Shown here: positions 39,841 to 49,004 of the stretch, in pieces
How the letters are laid out: every line of letters starts with the position of its first letter
Position numbering within the stretch: position 1 is the stretch's first letter
Origin: an uncultured Lachnospira sp.
GTDB taxonomy: Bacteria; Bacillota; Clostridia; Lachnospirales; Lachnospiraceae
Direction: 5' to 3'
Assembly (NCBI GenBank): GCA_934359185.1
Contig: CAKRLE010000006.1
Location: 109,413 to 173,412 of the forward strand
Length of the DNA: 64,000 bases
Made by a program: the position numbers and the translations under genes
The notes under the pieces: model-generated
The model's input: only the letters and a program-made list of their open reading frames with translations
The model's database searches: none
Told to the model about the DNA's origin: nothing

Positions 39841-41421
39841 TTACAGTTCAATAATTGCATCATCATCAAGTTCTGCATAAAGCTGTGAAACAGATGCCGC
39901 AACAGGTGTCTGTGCCTTAGCAGATTTGCTGTTCTTGATTCTGTATACAAGACCAAGAATCTGTAATGTGATAAGAGGTGTCATGGCAACCATTGCAACC
40001 ACTCCAAACGCATCTGTTACAACATTGCCGCCAACTGCAAGACATGCCCCTTGTGCAAGCGGCAGTAAAAATGTCGCTGTCATAGGACCTGATGCAACTC
40101 CACCAGAGTCAAACGCAATTGCTGTGAATATCTTAGGTACAAATAATGAAAGCAAAAGAGCTATTCCATATCCTGGAAGAAGGAAATACATAATCGACAC
40201 ACCTGTAAGCACTCTTATCATAGATATTCCTACTGATACAGCAACACCTATTGACAAACTTATCTGCATGGATTTACCTGATATATCCCCTGATGTCAGT
40301 TCTTCAACCTGATGCATAAGTACATATACCGCTGGCTCTGCCTTGACAATAAAGTAACCAATTATCATTCCTATCGGCACAATTATCCATTTGTACGGAA
40401 GTGATGCAAGCACTGAGCCGAGATAATTACCAGCCGGAATAAATCCTACATTAGCTCCTGTCAGGAATAATACAAGTCCAATATATGTATACACAAGTCC
40501 TACACATATTTTGATAAGTGCATTCCGGTGCATTTTAGTAGAAAGCATCTGAAATATACCAAAAAATATAACTATAGGAAACAGAGATATTGCTATCTCT
40601 TTCAGATAGTGTGGAATTTCAAATAGAAACAGCTTTCCAAGTTCAACCGAATTACTTATCTCTGTCTGTACACTCTCTGTAAAATTACCTTCAGTATTAT
40701 ATACAAGGCCAAGAACAAGAACAGCCAGTATAGGTCCGATTGAACATAATGATACAAGACCAAAACTATCGTTACCTGCATGCTTATCATTACGGATAGC
40801 TGATATACCCACACCAAGCGCCATAATAAACGGAACGGTCATTGGTCCTGTGGTTACTCCTCCTGAGTCGAACGCAACCCCAAGAAAATCTACAGGGACA
40901 AACATTGCAAGAATAAACACTATTGCATAGAAAAACATAAGAAGTGGTGCAAGTGGAATACCTATAAGTATTCTTAAAAGCGCAATAACGAGAAATGCCC
41001 CCACACCAACTGCAACTGACAATATAAGTGTCATGTTAGGAACAGATGCAACCTGCCCCGCCAGCACCTGAAGATCAGGTTCTGATATAGTTATGATAAT
41101 TCCAAGCACAAATCCAATCGCTATAATCATCCATAACTTCTTAGTACGGAGCATCGCACCACCAACACGCTCTCCCATAGGCGTCATCGACAATTCTGCC
41201 CCTAAAGAAAAAAATACCATGCCAATAATAACCAGCACGGCTCCAATAATAAACTCTACCAGTATGCTGGGTGATAACGGTGCAATTGTAAATCCAAGCA
41301 ACAGTACAATAAACATGATGGGAAGTACCGCACTTACAGACTCCTTCGTCTTCTCCCTCATCTTATCTTCCACAACAGCTCTCTGATAATTAAATTGTGA
41401 TTTAATTATTCCCTTTCTCAA
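39841..41421 (-). CDS. DUF1538 membrane protein, duplicated
   Basis: A 526-residue membrane protein made of two repeats, each with the motif AFDSGGV-x-x-GPMT (in VAFDSGGVTTGPMT and IAFDSGGVASGPMT), characteristic of DUF1538. It has about 12 to 14 membrane segments and an unknown transported solute. A TTG at 41421 with AGGAGG six bases upstream is the best start; the ATG at MREKTKE further in is the alternative. The PII-like gene follows after 12 bases. Confidence 0.78.
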   Translation of the reverse strand: MRKGIIKSQFNYQRAVVEDKMREKTKESVSAVLPIMFIVLLLGFTIAPLSPSILVEFIIGAVLVIIGMVFFSLGAELSMTPMGERVGGAMLRTKKLWMIIAIGFVLGIIITISEPDLQVLAGQVASVPNMTLILSVAVGVGAFLVIALLRILIGIPLAPLLMFFYAIVFILAMFVPVDFLGVAFDSGGVTTGPMTVPFIMALGVGISAIRNDKHAGNDSFGLVSLCSIGPILAVLVLGLVYNTEGNFTESVQTEISNSVELGKLFLFEIPHYLKEIAISLFPIVIFFGIFQMLSTKMHRNALIKICVGLVYTYIGLVLFLTGANVGFIPAGNYLGSVLASLPYKWIIVPIGMIIGYFIVKAEPAVYVLMHQVEELTSGDISGKSMQISLSIGVAVSVGISMIRVLTGVSIMYFLLPGYGIALLLSLFVPKIFTAIAFDSGGVASGPMTATFLLPLAQGACLAVGGNVVTDAFGVVAMVAMTPLITLQILGLVYRIKNSKSAKAQTPVAASVSQLYAELDDDAIIEL

Positions 41422-41527
41422 AAAATCCCTCCTTCGATATGTTTTACGCAATCTCAAAGTACGAGCGTTACGCCAATTATATCATCCAGAGGGAAATTTA
41501 TCCACTTAAAATTTTATAAAATATAGT

Positions 41528-42244
41528 TTAACTATGCTTTTTATGTATATCCCTGAGCCCATCTATAGTATCGCACAATTCCCTGCTTCCACAAGTACTG
41601 CAGTCCATGACAAGTCCGTTAAATATATGGTCAAGCGAATCAGTAATCCCACCGCATATCATGGATGATTTGCCAAGTTCCATGTAATCTATGGTATCAG
41701 CATTAATATAATGTATCTGTACAGCCTCGACCTCAGGATGCTTTTTATATGCCTTTATAAACTCTGCTCCAACATTGGCAAAGCTGATTCCATTTTCCAG
41801 TGCATTACGGGAAACTCTGACCGCCTCACGCTCTCTTAATGATGAAATCCTCATCATAAAGCCTTCAACATACAGATTAAACCTTACATACTCAAGCGCT
41901 TTTATAAACGCATATATCTTCTGTTCGTCTGCTTCTTCAACAAAACTGTTTCTGAATCGTATAAATGTAATCCTTGCGTATGCCGTATCGCCCTTAATCT
42001 GTGATAAATCCTGTCCTGTCAGGAATAAGCCATCGCCATCTATAATATCATGTGAGGTTGTATATGCCATGGCACTTACTGCAGGATTCATGCTGCCTCC
42101 CAGCTCATATGCCATATCACTTCTAAGTACAAGCTGCTCTTTATCAGTGACATTCCATGCGCCATCTGCCGGCAGCCTCTTACACCCACCACCAGCGTCA
42201 ATCATCTGCTTTATTGTCTTAATCTGCTCATCATATAAATTCAT
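41528..42244 (-). CDS. Uncharacterised Cys-containing protein, possibly CO dehydrogenase/acetyl-CoA synthase-related
   Basis: A 238-residue soluble protein with conserved-looking stretches GGGCKRLPADGAW, MAYELGGSMNPAVS and MICGGITDSLDHIF, and a C-terminal Cys cluster MDCSTCGSRELCD. The start-region wording resembles proteins annotated with acetyl-CoA synthase, but I could not confirm this and assign it low certainty. The Cys pattern could bind a metal or FeS cluster. It is the last gene of the dehydratase operon, two bases after the small membrane protein, which ties it to that system. Confidence 0.5.
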   Translation of the reverse strand: MNLYDEQIKTIKQMIDAGGGCKRLPADGAWNVTDKEQLVLRSDMAYELGGSMNPAVSAMAYTTSHDIIDGDGLFLTGQDLSQIKGDTAYARITFIRFRNSFVEEADEQKIYAFIKALEYVRFNLYVEGFMMRISSLREREAVRVSRNALENGISFANVGAEFIKAYKKHPEVEAVQIHYINADTIDYMELGKSSMICGGITDSLDHIFNGLVMDCSTCGSRELCDTIDGLRDIHKKHS

Positions 42245-42246
42245 AT

Positions 42247-42423
42247 TTATTCAGCTTTCTTACTGTCTCTTCTGCGCTTTGACCAGTTATAATATGCAGT
42301 CAGCGGCTTTATAAGCTTCGATGCAAACTTCATGTCAAGATTGAAGAAATATATTATTAATGTTAATACGAACAGCACTGCAATAACAATAGCAGCAATA
42401 CCTATTATCTTTAATACTATCAT
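42247..42423 (-). CDS. Small membrane protein of the dehydratase operon
   Basis: A 58-residue product with one N-terminal membrane helix (IIGIAAIVIAVLFVLTLIIY), then a basic tail ending SKRRRDSKKAE. Its ATG overlaps the stop codon of the activator gene as TAATG, and the following gene starts two bases after its stop, so it is translated as part of the operon. It is short enough to be missed by gene finders. It may anchor the enzyme complex to the membrane; this is inference. Confidence 0.7.
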   Translation of the reverse strand: MIVLKIIGIAAIVIAVLFVLTLIIYFFNLDMKFASKLIKPLTAYYNWSKRRRDSKKAE

Positions 42424-43217
42424 TAATCTCTTCCCTTCTGTCTTGCATACTCTGCTGCACCAAGCGCCCCCATCAGCTGTGGATCAATTGCAAGTTCTGT
42501 GACCTTTATCTTTAAAACCTTCTCAATAGCATGCTTCAGCCCCTCATTCTTAGCGCATCCGCCTGTCAATGCGATATTGTCAGCTGCACCAGCCTTCTTC
42601 GCCATTACAAAACACCTTTTTGCAACAGAAAGCTGTATACCTGCAGCTATCTCTTCCATCGGTTTTCCTTCACCTACAAGTGAAATAACCTCACTTTCAG
42701 CAAATACTGCACACTGTGCAGTTATAGGAATAACATTTTTAGCTTTCAGGGAAAGATTAGAAAACTCATCAAGCGACATTTCAAATGCTCTCGCCATTGA
42801 TTCAAAAAATCTTCCTGTTCCAGCGGCACATTTATCATTCATCGCAAAATTAAGCACCGTTCCATCTGTATCAATGGCTATACCCTTGACATCCTGCCCG
42901 CCTATGTCAATAACAGCTTTAACATCTGGTGCAGTTACATGCACACCCATTGCGTGACAACTGATTTCTGATATATTCTCATCTGCAAATGGAACTTTAT
43001 TACGTCCATAGCCTGTTCCTATAAGATATTTCAGGTCTTTAGCCGAATCCAGTCCTGGAACCTGTGAAACTGCCTCATCCAGCGCATCCTGCGCACTAAG
43101 CACTGGATTAATCCTGCTTCTTCTGGTTACAGAAGCCGCCAGCTTACCATTTTCATCAATAATAACACATTTTGTATATGTACTTCCTGCATCGCATCCG
43201 CCAAAATACATTGCCAT
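42423..43217 (-). CDS. 2-hydroxyacyl-CoA dehydratase activator ATPase (archerase)
   Basis: This homodimeric [4Fe-4S] ATPase of the BadF/HgdC type passes a low-potential electron to the dehydratase after ATP hydrolysis. The 264 residues carry GGCDAGSTYTK, TGYGRNKV, DIGGQDVKG, the bridging cluster cysteine region DKCAAGTGRFFE and TAQCAVFAESE. AAGGAG precedes the ATG. It lies 16 bases after the larger dehydratase subunit. Confidence 0.92.
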   Translation of the reverse strand: MAMYFGGCDAGSTYTKCVIIDENGKLAASVTRRSRINPVLSAQDALDEAVSQVPGLDSAKDLKYLIGTGYGRNKVPFADENISEISCHAMGVHVTAPDVKAVIDIGGQDVKGIAIDTDGTVLNFAMNDKCAAGTGRFFESMARAFEMSLDEFSNLSLKAKNVIPITAQCAVFAESEVISLVGEGKPMEEIAAGIQLSVAKRCFVMAKKAGAADNIALTGGCAKNEGLKHAIEKVLKIKVTELAIDPQLMGALGAAEYARQKGRD

Positions 43218-43233
43218 AATTAAATCTCCTTGT

Positions 43234-44772
43234 CTACCAGTTCATGGAATCATCAAAATCCTCTAAGGATGGGTCAAGTGGTTCCTCACCAAATACTGTT
43301 CTCATATACCTGTTAATCTCCGTTCTCATATCACGTCTGCTGCCATCATCCGGACACATAAGGTTATGCGTTACCCAGATAAGATGGACTCCATGCTTTC
43401 TTGCTTCCTCCTCAAACAGTCCATGATAGCCAGACATTGACTTGCAGCCCATATGGACATACATAATAACAATGTCTATATTAAACATGTCACAATATCT
43501 CCATAAAGCCTCAACACCTGTCTCGTATCCACCATTTGAGCGGTTTCTCATAATCATGTTCTCATACAGATAAGCCAGATCAAGCATTGCCTGGTGCTTG
43601 TCCTCTGTATTTACCATTTCTGTTGATACCATACTAAGCATATCTGCTATAGTCACAACGCCCCAGCAATTGAGCAGCCATATAGGAAGTGCCGTATAAT
43701 ATGCCGCCTGGACACCCCATGTCATCGCACGATGACGATATTCCCTTGCCGCCATCTCTTTCTTATTGTATCCCTCCAAAGCCATCTGCGTAAGCTTTTT
43801 ATCCATATCAAGGAATGCCTGGTTACGTCCACCGGCAGCCTGATACACACCATATCTGTACAATGCAAGTGTAACACCCATAACCTGTGGATAATCAGAT
43901 TTTGATATATCCATCCACTCCAGGAACTCATTAGTCTCTGCATTAAAACGCTTCATACTGCTAAAGAAAGCATCCCAGTCAAACTTCTCGCCTGTCTGCT
44001 CCTCTATGAAATGAATAGCATTCATAACCTCCTCTGCAGCATACTCCTGAACGCTCTCCTGTCTGTGTCTTATAGGAACAGCAAGCTGAAATGTCGGTAT
44101 CTTGAATGACCTTGCCTCAATACCATTACCCATAAGACTTCCATCACATGTTGTATTGCACTGGATGGCACAGCAGCCAATAAGCGGAAAATCATCTGCA
44201 AGCGCAACACCCAGCTCTGCTGCCGGCATAGGGCATACATCAGATGGTATTCCATATTCATGTGCCGTATCAACATAATAACTGACACCATCCTGCGACA
44301 TCATTGAGCTTGTATACACAGCAGGAACCTCAACTGACAGCCACACAAGGTTAGGAAATCCACCCATAAGCGTACTCATCATATTCTCATCAAACAGCAC
44401 AATTTTCTTATTGAGCTTAGTATTATTGCCAATCGCAGGGTCCGCCTTAAAAATCTGTCCAAGCATGCCACATATATCTGTAACAATAAGTCCAAGTGCC
44501 TGATGAGCCATGCGTAACTGCAATCCCCTCATTCCCTCAGTATGCCTGTCCATGAAGTCGGGCAGTGCCAGGTAATTAATCATCCAGCGGTATCTGAAAA
44601 AACCTTTCATATTATCAGGCTTTATTATAAATGTTATCAATGTCTTCCAATATGACAGCCATCTCGTGTAATCATACCATGTATCTTTAAAGCCTCTCCA
44701 TTCACGGCGGCGTTTAGGCTTCTTCCCTGTATAGAATGAACCAAGCGGCTCACTTCCAAGCTTCCACGACAT
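43234..44772 (-). CDS. 2-hydroxyacyl-CoA dehydratase family subunit, large
   Basis: A 512-residue HgdB/FldB-family protein. The FeS-ligand and substrate regions are seen in CCAIQCNTTCD, VHMGCKSMSGYH and the C-terminal NLMCPDDGSRRDMRTEINRYM. It is longer than the usual subunit, with an N-terminal extension of about 90 residues. The ATG at 44772 follows GGAGGAACGAT. It should pair with the 395-residue protein encoded just upstream. Substrate unknown; double-cubane-cluster reductases are an alternative to acyl-CoA dehydratases. Confidence 0.82.
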   Translation of the reverse strand: MSWKLGSEPLGSFYTGKKPKRRREWRGFKDTWYDYTRWLSYWKTLITFIIKPDNMKGFFRYRWMINYLALPDFMDRHTEGMRGLQLRMAHQALGLIVTDICGMLGQIFKADPAIGNNTKLNKKIVLFDENMMSTLMGGFPNLVWLSVEVPAVYTSSMMSQDGVSYYVDTAHEYGIPSDVCPMPAAELGVALADDFPLIGCCAIQCNTTCDGSLMGNGIEARSFKIPTFQLAVPIRHRQESVQEYAAEEVMNAIHFIEEQTGEKFDWDAFFSSMKRFNAETNEFLEWMDISKSDYPQVMGVTLALYRYGVYQAAGGRNQAFLDMDKKLTQMALEGYNKKEMAAREYRHRAMTWGVQAAYYTALPIWLLNCWGVVTIADMLSMVSTEMVNTEDKHQAMLDLAYLYENMIMRNRSNGGYETGVEALWRYCDMFNIDIVIMYVHMGCKSMSGYHGLFEEEARKHGVHLIWVTHNLMCPDDGSRRDMRTEINRYMRTVFGEEPLDPSLEDFDDSMNW

Positions 44773-44791
44773 ATCGTTCCTCCTGGTTAAA

Positions 44792-45979
44792 TCAACCCTT
44801 CTTATTAATCTTCTTAATCTCCATGCTCTCAACAAATGCCTGCACTCTGGTCCTTATCTGTCCCGAATTGCCAGCAGAATAAGGTCTGTCGATTGACAGC
44901 ACTGGGTATCCATACTCTCCACGCATAATATGAAATGCCGATGCCCTCTCATATCCCCAGTAATCACAGAACTTAATCTGCTGGTATATAAGTCCGTCTG
45001 CCTTATACTCCTTTGCTATTTCATCAACATAAGTGTGACGTTCTACAATCTTATCTGTATTCATAAATCTTGGACATTTGCCCCACTGCATATAAGTTCT
45101 GCATATCTGCGTAAGAACATCCTCATCATCGTTAAGAACAATCTCATCTCTTCCCGGAAGAGAGCCAAAGCAGAATCTGTCAGCTACAACAAGCGCTCCT
45201 GCTTCTTCTACCAGCTTAATAAATGCCGGATCATCTATCTCAGAACCCACCATGACAACTCTAGCCCTGTAATTATTCTTCTTATCAGGCTCACGTGTTT
45301 CAAGCTCCTCAAGAGTCTCCTCTAAAATTGTAACAAGAGCATCCTTAGGACAACAGTACGTTGCAGTACAAAGGACTGCAAATTCATATCCAGTTATCCT
45401 TGGATTGTCCTCTTTCCTGTAGTTACCAATACGTCTTATCAGACTGCTTATTTTATTCTGTAATGCGACACTCTGCCTTAAAGCCTCATCTGATATATCT
45501 ATCCCATACACATTATGCAGCGGCTCAAGCACATGTATCCTCATCTGCTTAACATAATGCTTTAATGCTGATTCATCATTTTTCATAGGTACATCTGAGT
45601 AAGACACAAAAAACTTCTCCCCATTACAAAGCTTCTGTCTCTCTATATTTTCCACACACCTGTTCATCTGCGCACATGCATCTGGTGCAATTATGCAGTC
45701 AAGGAAATCAAATCCCCCCTCAATCGCTCTTTCCAGAATCGCCCTGCAGCCTTCACAGAGCATGCTGCTCATATAATATGTACCCATTTCAATAGAGCCT
45801 GTCCTTGGTGCACGCAGCCTTACTGAAAAGCAGCCTGGAATGTTAATCAGAGGCTCTGGAATCTGGAAACATACCGCACCTACAGCCTTGCTGCCTTTAT
45901 CCTTAGCATTCCTTACAAGTTCGTTGTTAACCTCATCTAATTGTTTTTCTAAATAATAAATATGTTTTAAATCTTTCAC
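44792..45979 (-). CDS. 2-hydroxyacyl-CoA dehydratase family subunit, small
   Basis: A 395-residue member of the same family. Cys clusters include LCEGCRAIL and DACAQMNRC; the C-terminus has the family ending SIDRPYSAGNSGQIRTRVQAF. It starts with GTG behind GAGGG. It is 25 bases after the CooC-like gene. With the large subunit and the activator it should form a complete ATP-dependent two-component FeS enzyme. Confidence 0.82.
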   Translation of the reverse strand: MKDLKHIYYLEKQLDEVNNELVRNAKDKGSKAVGAVCFQIPEPLINIPGCFSVRLRAPRTGSIEMGTYYMSSMLCEGCRAILERAIEGGFDFLDCIIAPDACAQMNRCVENIERQKLCNGEKFFVSYSDVPMKNDESALKHYVKQMRIHVLEPLHNVYGIDISDEALRQSVALQNKISSLIRRIGNYRKEDNPRITGYEFAVLCTATYCCPKDALVTILEETLEELETREPDKKNNYRARVVMVGSEIDDPAFIKLVEEAGALVVADRFCFGSLPGRDEIVLNDDEDVLTQICRTYMQWGKCPRFMNTDKIVERHTYVDEIAKEYKADGLIYQQIKFCDYWGYERASAFHIMRGEYGYPVLSIDRPYSAGNSGQIRTRVQAFVESMEIKKINKKG

Positions 45980-46004
45980 ATTTCCCTCACTTCATATGTC
46001 CGAT

Positions 46005-46796
46005 TTATTCAATAATCCCTATATTTTTAAGTGCCTCTTCTGCCCCCTTAACTATAAGTGAATCATCTGGAAGCTCAAATACATTGCCGCCCATAATGTC
46101 ACACTGTGCAAGCCTGCTGTCCGATTCTATAACAGACAGCACATCAAGTCCGCCTAAATCCATATGTTTAACGACATCTTTATCTGGAACCCTGTTGATT
46201 ATAACACCTGTCTTTTCATACATTACAAGTTCATCAGCAACCTTCTTGATTGTTCCCACAACCTGACGGCCCTTCTTGCTTGCATCTGTCACAAGAAGAA
46301 GATGAGTAACCTTCTCCATAACTCTTCTGTTAACCTGCTCAATTCCTGCCTCGCCATCAATAACTACATAGTCAAACTGGTCTGACAGCATCGTTATGAC
46401 TTCCTTGAGGTATGAATTAATGCGGCAGTAACATCCAGCAGATTCAGGTCTTCCGATTGCAATAAATGCATATCCATCCTTCTCTGCAATGGCATCATAT
46501 ATGTCGTATTTTGCCTCCGAAAGCAGCTCTATCGCTGATTTGGTATCACCATTCTCAACATTCCCTATAACTCTCTTTCGGATGTCGTCAATCGTCATAT
46601 CAACATCTACATTTAATACTGTTGATAAGCCAACAGCAGGATCTGCATCTATGGCAAGTATTCTCTTACCTGGACATGCCCTCACAAGAAGCTTGACTAT
46701 AACACCTGCAAGAGATGTCTTACCAACACCGCCTTTACCTGTTACCGCAATAATCTGTGTTTTACTGTCTGTATTATGTAATCTTTCTGTACTCAT
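46005..46796 (-). CDS. CooC-like nickel-insertion/MinD-family ATPase
   Basis: A 263-residue P-loop ATPase with the deviant Walker A GKGGVGKTS. The CxC metal-binding motif of CooC proteins is seen as GCYCRIN. CooC helps insert nickel into CO dehydrogenase, so a metallocluster maturation role is probable, although no CO dehydrogenase is in the window. The second of two adjacent ATG codons (46796) has the better spacing from GGAGG. It lies 12 bases after the kinase gene. Confidence 0.85.
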   Translation of the reverse strand: MSTERLHNTDSKTQIIAVTGKGGVGKTSLAGVIVKLLVRACPGKRILAIDADPAVGLSTVLNVDVDMTIDDIRKRVIGNVENGDTKSAIELLSEAKYDIYDAIAEKDGYAFIAIGRPESAGCYCRINSYLKEVITMLSDQFDYVVIDGEAGIEQVNRRVMEKVTHLLLVTDASKKGRQVVGTIKKVADELVMYEKTGVIINRVPDKDVVKHMDLGGLDVLSVIESDSRLAQCDIMGGNVFELPDDSLIVKGAEEALKNIGIIE

Positions 46797-46808
46797 CATA
46801 CGCCTCCA

Positions 46809-49004
46809 CTAATTCTTACATAACTTTGCAATTGTTGATATTACTTTATCCATGTTAAGCGGTTTGGAAAGATGTGCATTCATACCTGCTTCTATGCACT
46901 GTCTTGCATCTTCTGCAAATGCATTGGCAGTCATCGCTATAATAGGAATTGTTCCTGCATCTTCTCTGTCTAATGCGCGGATTGCCTTAGTTGCTTCAAG
47001 TCCATTCATAACTGGCATCATAATATCCATCAATATCCCATCAAATGTTCCTGGCTTATTATCCCTGAACATATCAAGAGCCTGTTTTCCATCTCTGACA
47101 ACAGTTATCTGTGCCCCCTCATCCTTCAGAAGAGTGCCCGCAATCTCTGCGTTAAGCTCATTATCTTCAACCAGGAGCAGTCTGAGGCCTTTGAGGTCCG
47201 ATTTCTTCATATTATTCTGTGTAATGTGATTCTCCGGTGCCACATCTGCTATCTCTAATGGCAGCCTTATGACAAATGTGGTTCCAACTCCCTGTGTACT
47301 TTCAACCACGATGCTTCCTCCCATCGTATCAACAAGGCTCTTTACTATAGCCATTCCAAGTCCGGTTCCATGGTATACACTTCTCGCATCTACACTCTCC
47401 TGTGTAAATGGTTCAAATATATGGTCAACAAATTCCTGGCTCATTCCGATTCCCGTATCAGATATAACCCACTCATATATCACTGTTCCATTGTCACATC
47501 TGGTACTGTTCATTTTTGTATTCACTTTTCCATCAGGCTTGTTATATTTTATACAGTTGCTATAGATATTCAGCAATAACTGACGGATATGTAGAGGGCT
47601 GCCATATACATAAGGTGTATCCCATGCCTTTCCATCATTATAATATTCCATTGTTATACCTGAATCAGCTGCACGCTGTCCAACTATCGTATCAATCTCT
47701 TTCATGATATCCGGTATGCTTATTATCTCGTGCGATAATATAACCTCACCATCCTCGAGCTTGCTCATCTGTAATATATCATTGATAAGTGACAGCAGAT
47801 GATTGGCTGAAACAAGCATCTTCTCACGATTCGCCCTGACAAGCTGCTCATCATCTGAATGTGCACTGTTAATCTTTAAAAGCCCTATAATTCCGTTAAG
47901 AGGAGTTCTTATATCATGGCTCATTCTTGACAGGAAATTCGTCTTTGCAAGGTTAGCCCTGTCCGCTTTCTCAACCGCTTCTTTTAGCTGCTCATTTTTG
48001 TGCTTCAATTCATCTGCATATTTTGTCTGTATACGCATCTGCTCTATCTCATATGTCTGTGACATTTTCCAGCGCAGCATATAGACCACAACAATAAGAA
48101 ACAGATAGATGAGCATTGCATACAACATATCATATGGCGTTGTATCGAATACATCTTTCTCATTCACATATGAATAGATATAATAATCCCTGCTCTTCTC
48201 CATAAGTCCGAATTTACGCGGTGCATTAGAAAATTCATTATATGTATGGACAAGCTTACTGCCAGATGCACTATTCATAATCTGGCTGATTATATCAATA
48301 TCTTCGGTATCTTCACCTACCAGTTCTTTATTATTAGATGCAATTATCTTATTTCCGTTACTTATAACTATCGTTCCGTCTGCTTCTATATTATATCCAT
48401 TAAGCAAAAGCATCAGGGAGTGGTTAAAATTACTCGCATACTCCTCCAACGTATGATAATATGACAAAACCACACCTTGTCCATCTGACATTCCCATTGC
48501 AGCAATATCAATATAAGAGCCATCGTCACATGTAATTCTCCTTGCATATACCTTCTCCGGATAGCCCATTGTTTCCATTATTTCATCAGGCGATAATGAT
48601 TCAAGTATACTGTTTCCATCTACCGAATCCATACACCGCTGTTTTTGTATATTACCCTCAGAGTCAAGAATTATCACACCTGTGACATATGATTCTTTAG
48701 CATATTGATAAAGATCATCCTCATCTATCTCTGCTTCATCCTGTATCTTACTGCTGATCTGCTCAACGCTTACAATTACCCTCATAAGACTTTTGGTTTC
48801 AGATGCAAGGTCTAACTTGTAGTCGTTATTACACTGTTCTTTGATATAACTGACATAATCGTACAGCCTTTGCTGGGTTCTACGCACATCTGCAGACGAT
48901 GAATAAGTAAATACTGTTACCATCATAACTATACCAACTATCGCCTCTATTACCCATACTAATATATACTGTTTTTTGAAAGCATGGCTTATATTATTAT
49001 TCAT
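46809..49004 (-). CDS. Hybrid sensor histidine kinase with receiver domain
   Basis: A 731-residue membrane kinase. An N-terminal membrane segment (about 14-33) and a second near 293-312 flank an extracellular Cache-like sensor domain. A coiled coil is followed by the phospho-acceptor H in SRMSHDIRTPLNG, an HATPase domain with NCIKYNKP and GTGLGMAIVK, and a C-terminal receiver with the phospho-acceptor D in LMDIMMP and lysine in SKPLN. No HPt protein or response regulator is nearby. It overlaps the solute-binding gene by eight bases. Confidence 0.93.
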   Translation of the reverse strand: MNNNISHAFKKQYILVWVIEAIVGIVMMVTVFTYSSSADVRRTQQRLYDYVSYIKEQCNNDYKLDLASETKSLMRVIVSVEQISSKIQDEAEIDEDDLYQYAKESYVTGVIILDSEGNIQKQRCMDSVDGNSILESLSPDEIMETMGYPEKVYARRITCDDGSYIDIAAMGMSDGQGVVLSYYHTLEEYASNFNHSLMLLLNGYNIEADGTIVISNGNKIIASNNKELVGEDTEDIDIISQIMNSASGSKLVHTYNEFSNAPRKFGLMEKSRDYYIYSYVNEKDVFDTTPYDMLYAMLIYLFLIVVVYMLRWKMSQTYEIEQMRIQTKYADELKHKNEQLKEAVEKADRANLAKTNFLSRMSHDIRTPLNGIIGLLKINSAHSDDEQLVRANREKMLVSANHLLSLINDILQMSKLEDGEVILSHEIISIPDIMKEIDTIVGQRAADSGITMEYYNDGKAWDTPYVYGSPLHIRQLLLNIYSNCIKYNKPDGKVNTKMNSTRCDNGTVIYEWVISDTGIGMSQEFVDHIFEPFTQESVDARSVYHGTGLGMAIVKSLVDTMGGSIVVESTQGVGTTFVIRLPLEIADVAPENHITQNNMKKSDLKGLRLLLVEDNELNAEIAGTLLKDEGAQITVVRDGKQALDMFRDNKPGTFDGILMDIMMPVMNGLEATKAIRALDREDAGTIPIIAMTANAFAEDARQCIEAGMNAHLSKPLNMDKVISTIAKLCKN

